Source: Flavobacterium sp.
GTDB lineage: Bacteria; Bacteroidota; Bacteroidia; Flavobacteriales; Flavobacteriaceae
Direction: 5' to 3'
Assembly: GCA_024644655.1 (NCBI GenBank)
Contig: JAHEHJ010000011.1
Span: 1-56,094 of the forward strand
Length of the DNA: 56,094 nucleotides
In this document: positions 23,619-32,129 of the stretch, piece after piece
Numbering within the stretch: the stretch's first letter is position 1
How the letters are laid out: the number at the start of each line of letters is the position of its first letter
The notes under the pieces: model-generated
The model's database searches: none
Told to the model about the DNA's origin: nothing
Seen by the model: only the letters and a program-made list of their open reading frames with translations
Program-made: the position numbers and the translations under genes

Positions 23619-25297
23619 TATTTTACCATGGGTTTTGTTGAAGCTTCACTCGTGTTGCTTTTCGGTTTAGGATTGTTCTTGTCGTAGTCTAACGTTTCTT
23701 TACTAGGTTTTAAAGGTTGGTTTTTATGCGACATCTCTATTTTTTTCTGGGCTTGTATTTGAGCGTCTAATTCATTTTCTTCCTCAGAAAATATATCATC
23801 TTTTGATTTAATCCTTTCATCTCCACGCCATATAAATCCTCTCAGTTTGCGTGCATTTTCAGGCAAATCTTTTTCAGGATACATATCTCCATCAACTTGA
23901 TTGAAAAAAGTAATAGTATCAATTTTATTTTTATCCAATGTCATATTGATTTTGCTGCTCACATTTTTATTGATACCAATTAATTCATTTTGGTCATTTC
24001 TCATATAATAAACCACTTCAGTATTTTTTATTAGATCGACTTCATGCAGTTTATTGTCAAGAAATTTGCCATAAAGGTTTCGTCCTTTAACTTGATTATA
24101 TCCAGTGCCTAATGAGTCTTTTGAAATGATAAACGCATTGTTTAATACTTTTAAAGAGTCTAGTTTTTCAGTTGTATTATTACCAATCAAATGCATGACA
24201 TCTCCAGTTAATTGATTTTCATAATTCCATAAAATAGGTTTCCCAATTAACTTTGTTAATGCTGTTTTTTGATTGGAATGAATAGAATCACATTTACCAC
24301 TCATATCGGTTTTGTAAAATCGAACATTGTTAAATGCTCTAATAATTCGCTCTCCCGATTTACCTGTAATAATCATTTTTTTTCCATGAACATACATGGA
24401 GTCTTTTTCTACCAATGTAACAGCAACAGCTCTTTTGGTTATCATAATGGAATCCGTTTCCTTTTTTATATTTCGGAATACTTCGGCATAATGACCTCTT
24501 ATTACCCCTTTATTGATAGAGTCTGTAATCTTTACATTGTTGGTTCCAGAAGCATATTCTTTAGTACGATCATAATATAAACTGTCGGCCTCAATTCGTC
24601 TATCTTTATACTTTATATAAGATTTCCGTAGTAAATGGGCTAAATTCTTTTTAGTGTCATAAAAACCTTTTTCAGTATAAATGAAATTCTCTTTACTGGT
24701 TATAGTTGATGGTCCAAATAAATAAGAATGTCCAGAATTGGAATAATAATCTAAATGATTGGATTTTATGGTGTATTTCGGGTTAGTAATGGTTACAGCA
24801 GTTAGAAATCGAAATTTTTTTTCTTTGACATAGTACCGTCCCGACTTGCTTTTTAAAGTGTTTTCTTTGCTGGTGATAGTACCAAACGAATTGTAAAATG
24901 CTTCTTGAACATTGCGATCAAAATTAATAGTATCAGTAACTAACGTTGACTCTGGGGAACGCATAACTACATTTCCAGTAGCATAGGCTTGTTTAACTTC
25001 TCCATTGTACTCGGCATATTTACTATTCATAAAAAGAGTATCGCCTTGAACCATTTGGACTTCTCCAAAAGCTTTTAAATAGTTTTCTTTTTCAAAGAAA
25101 TAGGCTTTGTTGCATGTAAATAGAACTCCTTCATGTCGAACTCGAACATTACCACGCAACAAAAGAGCATCTGGAATTTCATCTTGATTTCGGTCCGCAA
25201 AATCAGAATATTCAATTATTATTTTGGAAGTTTTTTGGGAATGTGCAGTTTGAAACACACCCATAATAATTCCGATACAGAATAGAAATTTTTTCAA
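23618..25297 (-). CDS. OstA/LptA-like LPS-transport family protein
   Basis: A signal peptide (about residues 1-20) precedes a repetitive beta-rich body. Segments such as 'GNVRVRHEGVLFTCNKAYFF', 'AYATGNVVMRSPESTLVTD' and 'EADSLYYDRTKEYASGTNNV' follow the OstA beta-jellyroll pattern. OstA domains form the periplasmic bridge (LptA) or N-terminal part (LptD) of the LPS export machine. At 559 residues it is much larger than LptA (about 185) and lacks a clear C-terminal barrel, so it may be a multi-jellyroll bridge. The C-terminal 60 residues are polar (Lys/Asn/Pro) and probably disordered. Confidence 0.8.
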   Translation of the reverse strand: MKKFLFCIGIIMGVFQTAHSQKTSKIIIEYSDFADRNQDEIPDALLLRGNVRVRHEGVLFTCNKAYFFEKENYLKAFGEVQMVQGDTLFMNSKYAEYNGEVKQAYATGNVVMRSPESTLVTDTINFDRNVQEAFYNSFGTITSKENTLKSKSGRYYVKEKKFRFLTAVTITNPKYTIKSNHLDYYSNSGHSYLFGPSTITSKENFIYTEKGFYDTKKNLAHLLRKSYIKYKDRRIEADSLYYDRTKEYASGTNNVKITDSINKGVIRGHYAEVFRNIKKETDSIMITKRAVAVTLVEKDSMYVHGKKMIITGKSGERIIRAFNNVRFYKTDMSGKCDSIHSNQKTALTKLIGKPILWNYENQLTGDVMHLIGNNTTEKLDSLKVLNNAFIISKDSLGTGYNQVKGRNLYGKFLDNKLHEVDLIKNTEVVYYMRNDQNELIGINKNVSSKINMTLDKNKIDTITFFNQVDGDMYPEKDLPENARKLRGFIWRGDERIKSKDDIFSEEENELDAQIQAQKKIEMSHKNQPLKPSKETLDYDKNNPKPKSNTSEASTKPMVK

Positions 25298-25313
25298 GTG
25301 TTTTGATTTTGGA

Positions 25314-25321
25314 CAAATTTA
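25314..25321 (-). promoter_or_regulatory. -7 promoter element for the OstA-like operon
   Basis: The minus strand reads TAAATTTG 16 bases before the ATG at 25297, fitting TAnnTTTG. Confidence 0.5.
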
Positions 25322-25445
25322 TGAAAATCAACACAACCAAAATGCGTATTAAGATTTATTTATTAATAGTCTTTGCATTATTAAAGAGAGCATTGGTAAT
25401 GATATATTTCAAAATGAGTTTTTTCTAGGGAATGTTTCAAAACCC

Positions 25446-25453
25446 TATATTTG
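25446..25453 (+). promoter_or_regulatory. -7-like element directly before the SCO gene
   Basis: TATATTTG ends only 4 bases before the SCO ATG. If used, the transcript would begin at or very near the start codon. Confidence 0.5.
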
Positions 25454-25457
25454 TACT

Positions 25458-26057
25458 ATGAATAAAATAGCACTTGTATTATTAGCAATTCTTCTTGTCA
25501 ATTGCTCACCTAAACAAACTAAATTACCTTTTTTAGGAGCTCCTGTTGTTTCTGAAAAGGATACTATATATCCTAAGATTCATGATTTTTCCTTTACAGA
25601 TCAAGATGGTTTAGAAGTTACAAATGCTACTTTTAAAAACAAAGTGTATGTAGCTGATTTTATTTTCTTATCCTGTCCCACAATTTGTCCAAAGATGAAT
25701 TTTGAACTTAAAAAGGTATATGATGTGTATAAAAACAATCCATCAATAAATTTTCTATCCCATACTCTTGATCCTGATCGAGACACTACTAAAAAGCTTA
25801 AAGACTATAAGAATGCTTTAGGGGTAAATAAAAATTGGTTTTTTGTTACAGGAAATAAAGATAGTATTTTTAATATCGCATCAAAAAGCTATTTTACAAC
25901 TGCTTATCCCGATTCAAAAGCCCCCGGTGGTTTAGTGCATAGTGGAGCTTTTTTATTAATCGATAAAAGCAAATGCATTAGAGGAGTCTATGATGGTACC
26001 AATGCCCAAGAAACAAATAGATTGATAAAAGATATTAATGTTTTAATAAACGAATAG
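25458..26057 (+). CDS. SCO1/SenC family copper-thioredoxin lipoprotein
   Basis: SCO proteins bind copper or act as thiol reductases for assembly of the CuA centre of cytochrome c oxidase. The 199-residue chain begins with a lipoprotein signal (lipobox L-V-N-C, Cys16) and has the defining S-C-P-T-I-C-P motif (Cys73 and Cys77) and the third ligand in 'GGLVHSGAFLLIDK' (His161). All three copper ligands are present. It is the first of a run of plus-strand genes tied to copper, which supports a copper-handling role. A TAnnTTTG element lies only 4 bases upstream, so the mRNA may be leaderless. Confidence 0.93.
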   Translation: MNKIALVLLAILLVNCSPKQTKLPFLGAPVVSEKDTIYPKIHDFSFTDQDGLEVTNATFKNKVYVADFIFLSCPTICPKMNFELKKVYDVYKNNPSINFLSHTLDPDRDTTKKLKDYKNALGVNKNWFFVTGNKDSIFNIASKSYFTTAYPDSKAPGGLVHSGAFLLIDKSKCIRGVYDGTNAQETNRLIKDINVLINE

Positions 26058-26063
26058 TTCTAT

Positions 26064-26071
26064 TACATTTG
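26064..26071 (+). promoter_or_regulatory. -7-like element directly before the small exported protein gene
   Basis: TACATTTG ends 4 bases before the ATG at 26076, the same spacing as at the SCO gene. Confidence 0.45.
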
Positions 26072-26075
26072 CAAA

Positions 26076-26450
26076 ATGAAAAAAAGAATAGTATTCATTT
26101 TACTAATCCTATTTATGATTCAAAACTCAAAGAGTTTATGGATTGTTACTTCTTTTCAGATCAACAGAGAATATATTGCATCTAATTTGTGTATCAATAG
26201 ATTTGATGCAATTCCGTTGTGTAAAGGGCAATGTTTTCTTAATTCAGCTTTAGAAAAAGAACAAAAATCAAATCAAAAAACAGTCTTGGCATTAGAAAAA
26301 GAAGTATTGTTTTTAGTTCCTTTTCAAATAACTATAAATCCCCCAATACCTTCACTATCAACTGCTGATAGAAAGTGTTTCTTTTACAAAGAAGGAGAGT
26401 ATTCTAAACATACTTTAATTTTTGACAATCCTCCTAAGCTTCAAGCTTAA
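26076..26450 (+). CDS. Small exported or anchored protein in the copper block
   Basis: The 124-residue product has a hydrophobic N-terminus (M-K-K-R-I-V-F-I-L-L-I-L-F-M-I-Q-N) followed by Cys-containing 'CINRFDAIPLCKGQC' (Cys near residues 43, 54 and 58) and a further 'DRKCFFYK'. Four cysteines in a short exported protein beside SCO and mbnP-like genes suggest metal or disulfide chemistry, which is inference. I recognise no family. It lies 18 bases after the SCO stop and may share its transcript. Confidence 0.65.
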   Translation: MKKRIVFILLILFMIQNSKSLWIVTSFQINREYIASNLCINRFDAIPLCKGQCFLNSALEKEQKSNQKTVLALEKEVLFLVPFQITINPPIPSLSTADRKCFFYKEGEYSKHTLIFDNPPKLQA

Positions 26451-26643
26451 TTATTCTTATTAGTCAGCCATACATTTACTTTTAAATGAATGCAATTTAG
26501 CTGTTGAGTTAGGTTGCTACAGTTGTATTTCGGCGAAAATATTTCGTTCAAAATGGTTTGACACTGACTTTATTAAAATAGTTTAAAAACAATAGTATTC
26601 TGTCTTATTTACTTTTAAGACAGGTTTAATTATATAGCATAAA
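26451..26643. other. Intergenic region before mbnP with a candidate regulatory palindrome
   Basis: The gap holds the 8-base inverted repeat described separately, just upstream of the MbnP ATG. No clear TAnnTTTG promoter was found, so the mbnP promoter is not settled. Confidence 0.4.
26600..26623. promoter_or_regulatory. Perfect inverted repeat 20 bases before mbnP
   Basis: CTGTCTTA (26600-26607) and TAAGACAG (26616-26623) are exact reverse complements separated by 8 bases and end 20 bases before the ATG at 26644. There is no T-run, so it is more likely an operator or a 5' leader hairpin than a terminator. Confidence 0.5.
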
Positions 26644-27447
26644 ATGAAAAAAAATATAGTAAAATATTTGAGCGCTCTTTTGGTCCTAGCATCATTAGTA
26701 GCATGTAGCAAAAGTGAAGATCCAATCACTGGAACAGGAAATTTAAAAGTTGAATTTGAAAACGGATTTGCTGATAATGCTTTGATACTGGGTAACCCAA
26801 CAGTAGCAACTTCCACTAACGAAGTGTTGAAAATTAGTAGCATAAAGTATATTGTTAGTAATATAGTTTTAACAAAAGAAGACGGAACTTTATTTACATA
26901 TCCAAAAGCAGAAAGTTATTTTATAGTGGATCAAGGAAATCCAGAAAGCTTATTGTTGAATTTAAGTAATATACCAGCAGCTAATTATAAAGCTATACAA
27001 TTTGGAATAGGTGTGGATAAAGCCCAATATGAATTAGGCCAATCGGGTATTGCCGATTTTTGGGTAACTGCCCAAAATGCAGGAATGACATGGAGTTGGG
27101 CTTCTGGATTTAAATTTCTTGCCTTTGAAGGGACTTTTACATCTCCAACTGTAACAACTGATACTTCTTTTATGATTCATACGGGTAAAACCGGTACCGA
27201 TTATAATTATACAGAAATATCATTGGACTTGCCAACTAATGCCTTGGTTCGAACCACTATTACACCTCAAATACATTTGAGTACCGACTTGTCTCAAATT
27301 ATTGATGGGGCTAATAAAATTAATTTATCCGAACATAATTCTATGGGAATGGGAGCCATGATTATGGGTGGCTCGGATTTGCCCTTAATTTCTTCAAATT
27401 TGAGTTCTATGTTTTCTGTTGAACACGTTCATAACGATCCTAATTAA
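26644..27447 (+). CDS. MbnP family lipoprotein (putative copper binder)
   Basis: The lipobox S-L-V-A-C (Cys21) marks an exported lipoprotein of 267 residues. The segment M-T-W-S-W-A-S-G-F-K-F-L-A-F-E-G (residues 148-163) is the family signature of MbnP, the partner of the di-haem protein MbnH. In methanotrophs MbnH converts an MbnP tryptophan to kynurenine, creating a copper site. Trp140, Trp150 and Trp152 are candidates here. The tail has a Met-rich stretch (S-M-G-M-G-A-M-I-M) and H-V-H, both plausible copper ligands. It is followed by an MbnH-like gene, which supports the assignment strongly. Confidence 0.85.
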   Translation: MKKNIVKYLSALLVLASLVACSKSEDPITGTGNLKVEFENGFADNALILGNPTVATSTNEVLKISSIKYIVSNIVLTKEDGTLFTYPKAESYFIVDQGNPESLLLNLSNIPAANYKAIQFGIGVDKAQYELGQSGIADFWVTAQNAGMTWSWASGFKFLAFEGTFTSPTVTTDTSFMIHTGKTGTDYNYTEISLDLPTNALVRTTITPQIHLSTDLSQIIDGANKINLSEHNSMGMGAMIMGGSDLPLISSNLSSMFSVEHVHNDPN

Positions 27448-27458
27448 ATATTAAAAAT

Positions 27459-27487
27459 GGCTGTTTGGACTTTTAGTTCAAACAGCC
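27459..27487 (+). terminator. Hairpin between mbnP and the MbnH-like gene
   Basis: GGCTGTTTGGA pairs with TTCAAACAGCC (11 pairs, one G-T). Only a short T-containing tail follows, so it may be a partial terminator or an mRNA stabiliser that lowers expression of the downstream genes relative to mbnP. Confidence 0.6.
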
Positions 27488-27502
27488 TTATATAGATGCA
27501 TT

Positions 27503-28534
27503 ATGAAAACAATAGTTAGCATTATAGTATGCAGTATAGTGTTGTGGAGTTGTTCTACAATTGAGTCCTATGTTGATGTTCCATTAGCATTAAAAATTCC
27601 TTCAAATTTTCCTCCTTTAACTTATAATATTACTCAAAATCCACCAACCGAAATGGGTTTCGAGCTAGGTAAGAAAATATTTTATGATGGCCGGCTTTCA
27701 TCTGATGGTGATATATCTTGTAGCTTTTGCCATATTCAGCAAAATGCTTTTACACATCACGGACATACTGTAAGTCACGGTGTTAATAACGCTTCAGGGA
27801 CTAGAAATTCACCTTCAATTCAGAATATGGCTTTTCAATCTCAATTTATGTGGGATGGAGCAGCTGATAATTTAGATTTTCAACCTGTAATCCCTTTGTT
27901 AAGTGCAATAGAAATGAATGGAAATTTGGAAGCTATAATAGCTATGATGAAAGCTGATCCAAAATATGTTAAGCTATTTAGCTTGGCTTTTCCAAACAAA
28001 CAAATAACTACTGAAAATTTATTTAAAGCATTGTCACAATTTATGGTTCTCAATATTTCTTCTAATTCAAAATTCGATAAATACAGAAGAAATGAAGTAG
28101 GGGGTGATTTTACAGCGGATGAAGTAGCAGGTTATGCCATTTTTAAAAATAAATGTGCCAATTGCCATGCAACTGATTTATTTACGGATAACTCATTTAG
28201 AAATAACGGACTAAGTATAAATCCACAAGTTAATGATGTGGGTAGATACCGCCTAACACAATTACCACAAGATTATTACAAGTTTAAAGTACCAAGTCTA
28301 AGGAATGTCGCCGTTACGGCACCTTATATGCATGATGGAAGATTTGGCACTTTAGATGCTGTTTTGAATCATTATTCTAATGGAATTACTAATTCTATTA
28401 CACTAGATTCAACACTTAGCCAAAACGGAGTCTTGGGAATTCCATTAACAATAACTGAAAAATCACAAATTATCTCTTTTCTTAATACATTAACTGATAA
28501 CCAATACATTACAGATAGTAGGTTTTCAGAATAA
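27503..28534 (+). CDS. MbnH-like di-haem cytochrome c peroxidase family lipoprotein
   Basis: The 343-residue protein has a lipobox (V-L-W-S-C, Cys17) and two c-type haem motifs, C-S-F-C-H at residues 73-77 and C-A-N-C-H at 218-222. Residues 270-280 hold 'APYMHDGRF', whose Met is the usual distal ligand of the C-terminal haem in this family. This is the BCCP/MauG/MbnH fold. The immediate upstream MbnP gene makes MbnH, which modifies MbnP, the best guess over a classic hydrogen peroxide-removing peroxidase. YHS and barrel genes follow at 18 and 6 bases, so all are on one transcript. Confidence 0.85.
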   Translation: MKTIVSIIVCSIVLWSCSTIESYVDVPLALKIPSNFPPLTYNITQNPPTEMGFELGKKIFYDGRLSSDGDISCSFCHIQQNAFTHHGHTVSHGVNNASGTRNSPSIQNMAFQSQFMWDGAADNLDFQPVIPLLSAIEMNGNLEAIIAMMKADPKYVKLFSLAFPNKQITTENLFKALSQFMVLNISSNSKFDKYRRNEVGGDFTADEVAGYAIFKNKCANCHATDLFTDNSFRNNGLSINPQVNDVGRYRLTQLPQDYYKFKVPSLRNVAVTAPYMHDGRFGTLDAVLNHYSNGITNSITLDSTLSQNGVLGIPLTITEKSQIISFLNTLTDNQYITDSRFSE

Positions 28535-28552
28535 AATAAAAACACAAAAAAT

Positions 28553-28840
28553 ATGAAAAAACATATAATCATAGTCGTAGCCTTTAGTTTGTTCTTAGGC
28601 TGTAAAAAACAAGAAGTGGTTCAAAGTAAGCATAAAGTAGCCACCTCTTTTGTGAAGCCTAAAAATCCTTTGAATGGACTTCAATATGCGGATACTTTAG
28701 ATCCCTATTGTAAAATGAGTATCGTTAAATATGGTGTGTCAGATACCACAAAAGTAAATGGAGATTTATATGGGTTTTGTTCCACAATGTGTAAGCAAGA
28801 GTTTTTGAAAAACCCGAATACATATATACCAAAAAAATAA
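28553..28840 (+). CDS. YHS-domain lipoprotein
   Basis: The 95-residue lipoprotein (Cys17 after F-L-F-L-G) carries a YHS domain: 'LDPYCKMSIVKYG' (Cys53) and 'LYGFCSTMCKQEFLKNP' (Cys76 and Cys80). YHS domains are small metal-binding modules found in copper P-type ATPases and metal sensors. Three Cys and one Met in a block of copper genes fit a soluble copper carrier on the outer leaflet, which is inference. The gap to the next gene is 6 bases. Confidence 0.8.
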   Translation: MKKHIIIVVAFSLFLGCKKQEVVQSKHKVATSFVKPKNPLNGLQYADTLDPYCKMSIVKYGVSDTTKVNGDLYGFCSTMCKQEFLKNPNTYIPKK

Positions 28841-28846
28841 TATACT

Positions 28847-29821
28847 ATGAAAAAAATAGCAGTTGCACTACTCCTTATGTGTGTGCAAAATAGTTATTCC
28901 GCATTAAAAGATACGCTTCAAAATGAACATCGATTTCAGAAATATGCTTATCTAATAAAGGATTTAGGGGAAGAATATTGTGATGCATGTGGTTGTTCTG
29001 CCAATGGGGGGAGTATGGGGTTTGGTTCTATGCTGAATGATGATTTTATAGGAGTTAGGTATGTGTATCAGAAATATACAACCAAAGAAGGCGTTTTTAA
29101 TAATTCACCCTGGATTGAAGAAAACTTCAATACAATTCAATTTTGGTCAAGAATACCGCTAACATCTCACATTCAACTCATGGCTTTAATTCCATTTCAT
29201 AATAACAATAGATTATTAAATACAGGATATGAAAATAGAAGTGGACTTGGCGATATAACTGTAGTGGGTTTGTATACCCTTTTTCAATCAAAAAAAGATA
29301 GTCTTTCTAACTATTCTCATAAAGTGCAACTAGGAGGGGGGCTGAAAGCACCTACAGGAAAATTTGATGAATCTAATAGTGGAACTTTAAATCCAAGTTT
29401 CCAATTGGGTACTGGGAGTTGGGATTACCTTTTTATTACAGAGTATGTAATCAAACGGCAACAAAGCGGGCTGAATATGGCATTCAGTTATACCTACAAG
29501 ACAGAGAATCAAAAACACTATCAATTTGGCAATCAACTAAATTATAGTGCGACACTCTTTCATTTACTCCATTGGAATCACATAAATTTTGTACCTCAAA
29601 TAGGTGTGGCAGAGGAAGTAACCGCGTCCAATAGACAGTTTCAACAAGATGTGGTAGGGACAAAAGGAGATATCTTGTTTAGTAAACTAGGATTAGAGGT
29701 CGGAAAAGGAAGGTTTTCTTTAGGAATGAATGCAATGCTACCTTTAAAACAAAATTTAACAGATGGAAATGTTAAAGCAAAATATAGAGTAGCAGTCAAT
29801 TTGAATTATATCTTTCAGTAG
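28847..29821 (+). CDS. Outer-membrane beta-barrel protein with N-terminal CxxCxC motif
   Basis: After a signal peptide (about residues 1-18), the mature N-terminus has Y-C-D-A-C-G-C (Cys45, Cys48 and Cys50) and then G-G-S-M-G-F-G-S-M. Later segments alternate in barrel fashion ('LGGGLKAPTGKF', 'GTLNPSFQLGTGSWDYLF') and the chain ends in Y-I-F-Q. This is the meta-pathway/phenol-degradation 'transporter' type of barrel. The cysteine motif just after the signal is an evident metal site. Placement between the YHS lipoprotein and the TonB receptor suggests a copper-related role. Confidence 0.72.
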   Translation: MKKIAVALLLMCVQNSYSALKDTLQNEHRFQKYAYLIKDLGEEYCDACGCSANGGSMGFGSMLNDDFIGVRYVYQKYTTKEGVFNNSPWIEENFNTIQFWSRIPLTSHIQLMALIPFHNNNRLLNTGYENRSGLGDITVVGLYTLFQSKKDSLSNYSHKVQLGGGLKAPTGKFDESNSGTLNPSFQLGTGSWDYLFITEYVIKRQQSGLNMAFSYTYKTENQKHYQFGNQLNYSATLFHLLHWNHINFVPQIGVAEEVTASNRQFQQDVVGTKGDILFSKLGLEVGKGRFSLGMNAMLPLKQNLTDGNVKAKYRVAVNLNYIFQ

Positions 29822-29846
29822 ATTCAAGCAAGTTTAAAATAAATAA

Positions 29847-32129
29847 ATGTCTATAGAGAAATTGAAAATAAGTGTATTGTTATTGTTTTTAGGGCTTACC
29901 AATTTATGCTGGTCTCAACATGATCATCTTCATGGTAAAATAATTGATGAATTGAGTAATCTACCTTTAGAAGGGATTACAGTCACTCTTTTGCCTATAA
30001 ATAAAACCACGGCAACCGATGAGAATGGTAATTTTACATTCAATATAAACGGAAGTCAATTACAATCACTGTCAATATCTGGATTTGGATATGAAAGTAA
30101 ACTGATACCAGTATCGAGTTTTAAACTGGGATCTTCAATACCGGTTAAGCCAAAACAAGCAACTTATTTAAATGAAGTAATTGTCAATTCGGGAATAAGT
30201 ACCAAACAACAAAGTCAAATTAGTAAAATTGATATCAAATTGAGGGGTGTAAATAATTCGCAAGAGGTATTGCGAATAGTCCCTGGATTGTTTGTGGGTC
30301 AACACCAAGGTGGAGGAAAAGCAGAGCAAATTTTTATTAGAGGTTTCGATTGCGACCATGGCACAGATATAGCGCTAACTGTTGATGGCATGCCTATAAA
30401 TATGGTGTCCCATGCTCATGGACAGGGTTATGCAGATGCTCATTTTATTATACCTGAAACTATTGAAAGTGTTGACTTTAAAAAAGGAACAAATAATGCC
30501 GAAAAAGGAAATTTTAACACCGCTGGGTATGTCGATTTTAAAACGGCCAATTCAGTAGATAGAAATATGTTTAAAGTAGAAGGCGGAATGTTCAATTCGG
30601 CTCGTTTTGTAGGAGTTATTAATTTATTAAATGAAAAACAAAAAGCTAAACAACAATCTTGGTACTTTGCTTCCGAATACAATTATTCTGATGGTTATTT
30701 TGATAACCCGCAACATTTCAATCGCTTTAACTTCTTTACCAAATACCACGGCAAAGTTTCAGAAAAAAGTTTCTTGCAACTCTCAGCATCTACATTGTAT
30801 AGCAAATGGAACGCATCTGGACAAATTCCCGATAGAGCTGTTGATCAGGGATTAATTGGGTTTTACGGCGCACTTGATCCAACCGAAGGAGGAATTACTA
30901 CTCGTTCTAATTTCAATGTACAATTATTGAGTACACTAGAAAATCATGATTTTATTAAAAACCAACTTTATTTCACCAATTATAGTTTTGACTTACATAC
31001 AAATTTCACTTTCTTTTTAGAAGACCCAATTAATGGCGACCAAATTCGCCAAAAAGAAAATAGGAATTTAATAGGCTATAATGGGTGTTACAGTCATAAT
31101 GGTTATTTGGGTTCAGCAAAACTTACTACCGATGTTGGTGTTACTGTACGATATGATAAAGTGGTGAATTCTGAATTGACTCATACACTGGACAGATTTA
31201 CCGTTATTAATCCCATAAAACTTGGTGATATCACTGAAATAAATTCAGCAATATATATCAGTGAAACGTTAAAATTCAATGAGAATTGGACTGTGAATGC
31301 AGGATTTCGATTCGATCAGATGTATAATCAATACAATAACAAATTAGATACTGATTCTACATTAAATGGTATTGGTTTTTATAATGCTAAAGCTAATATA
31401 CTGAGTCCAAAGTTAAGTGTATATTATCATGTAAATAAAAATGTACAGTTGTATTTGACATCTGGAAGGGGCTTTCATTCCAACGATACTAGAGCTATTG
31501 TAGTTACTAATGGGAAGGATGTTTTGCCTCAAGCCTATGGGGTTGATTTAGGTTCTATATTTAAGCCAACACCTAATTTAGTATTGCATTTTGCAGCTTG
31601 GTATATGGGATTGCAACAAGAATTTGTGTACAGTGGTGACGGAGGAATTGTTGAAATAACAGGTGCGACTAAGCGAATTGGAATAGACGGTTCAATTCGG
31701 TATGAACCTATTAAATCAATTTATCTAGATGTTGATGTCAATTATGCGCATGGAAGATATATACATGAAGTAAATGGAGAAAATTATATTCCATTAGCGC
31801 CAGTTTGGAGCGCTACGGGCGGGATAATGTATAAAAAAGCTACGGGATTAAATGGAGGATTAAGATATCGGTACTTGTCTGATAGACCCGCTATTGAAGA
31901 CTATTCTTTAACAGCTCAAGGTTATTTTGTTACAGATGCAGTATTAAATTATACGAAGCCTCACTTTGAAATAGGATTGAAGCTGAATAATATATTCAAT
32001 ACAAAATGGAAAGAAACTCAATTTGCCACCGAAACTCGTTTGCAAAATGAGACAGTTTCTAAAACAGAAATGTGTTTTACGCCAGGAACTAAATTTATGG
32101 CACAATTAGGAATTACTTATTTTTTCTAA
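29847..32129 (+). CDS. TonB-dependent receptor with His-rich segments
   Basis: The 760-residue receptor has a signal peptide, a carboxypeptidase-regulatory-like domain (about residues 25-110) starting with H-D-H-L-H-G, a plug domain (about 115-225) with 'VDGMPINMVSHAHGQGYADA', and a 22-strand barrel ending in I-T-Y-F-F. The plug and N-terminus are rich in His, matching receptors that import metals or metal complexes. The gene ends the copper block, so uptake of copper or a copper chelate is the best hypothesis. The lack of a SusD gene nearby argues against glycan import. Confidence 0.85.
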   Translation: MSIEKLKISVLLLFLGLTNLCWSQHDHLHGKIIDELSNLPLEGITVTLLPINKTTATDENGNFTFNINGSQLQSLSISGFGYESKLIPVSSFKLGSSIPVKPKQATYLNEVIVNSGISTKQQSQISKIDIKLRGVNNSQEVLRIVPGLFVGQHQGGGKAEQIFIRGFDCDHGTDIALTVDGMPINMVSHAHGQGYADAHFIIPETIESVDFKKGTNNAEKGNFNTAGYVDFKTANSVDRNMFKVEGGMFNSARFVGVINLLNEKQKAKQQSWYFASEYNYSDGYFDNPQHFNRFNFFTKYHGKVSEKSFLQLSASTLYSKWNASGQIPDRAVDQGLIGFYGALDPTEGGITTRSNFNVQLLSTLENHDFIKNQLYFTNYSFDLHTNFTFFLEDPINGDQIRQKENRNLIGYNGCYSHNGYLGSAKLTTDVGVTVRYDKVVNSELTHTLDRFTVINPIKLGDITEINSAIYISETLKFNENWTVNAGFRFDQMYNQYNNKLDTDSTLNGIGFYNAKANILSPKLSVYYHVNKNVQLYLTSGRGFHSNDTRAIVVTNGKDVLPQAYGVDLGSIFKPTPNLVLHFAAWYMGLQQEFVYSGDGGIVEITGATKRIGIDGSIRYEPIKSIYLDVDVNYAHGRYIHEVNGENYIPLAPVWSATGGIMYKKATGLNGGLRYRYLSDRPAIEDYSLTAQGYFVTDAVLNYTKPHFEIGLKLNNIFNTKWKETQFATETRLQNETVSKTEMCFTPGTKFMAQLGITYFF

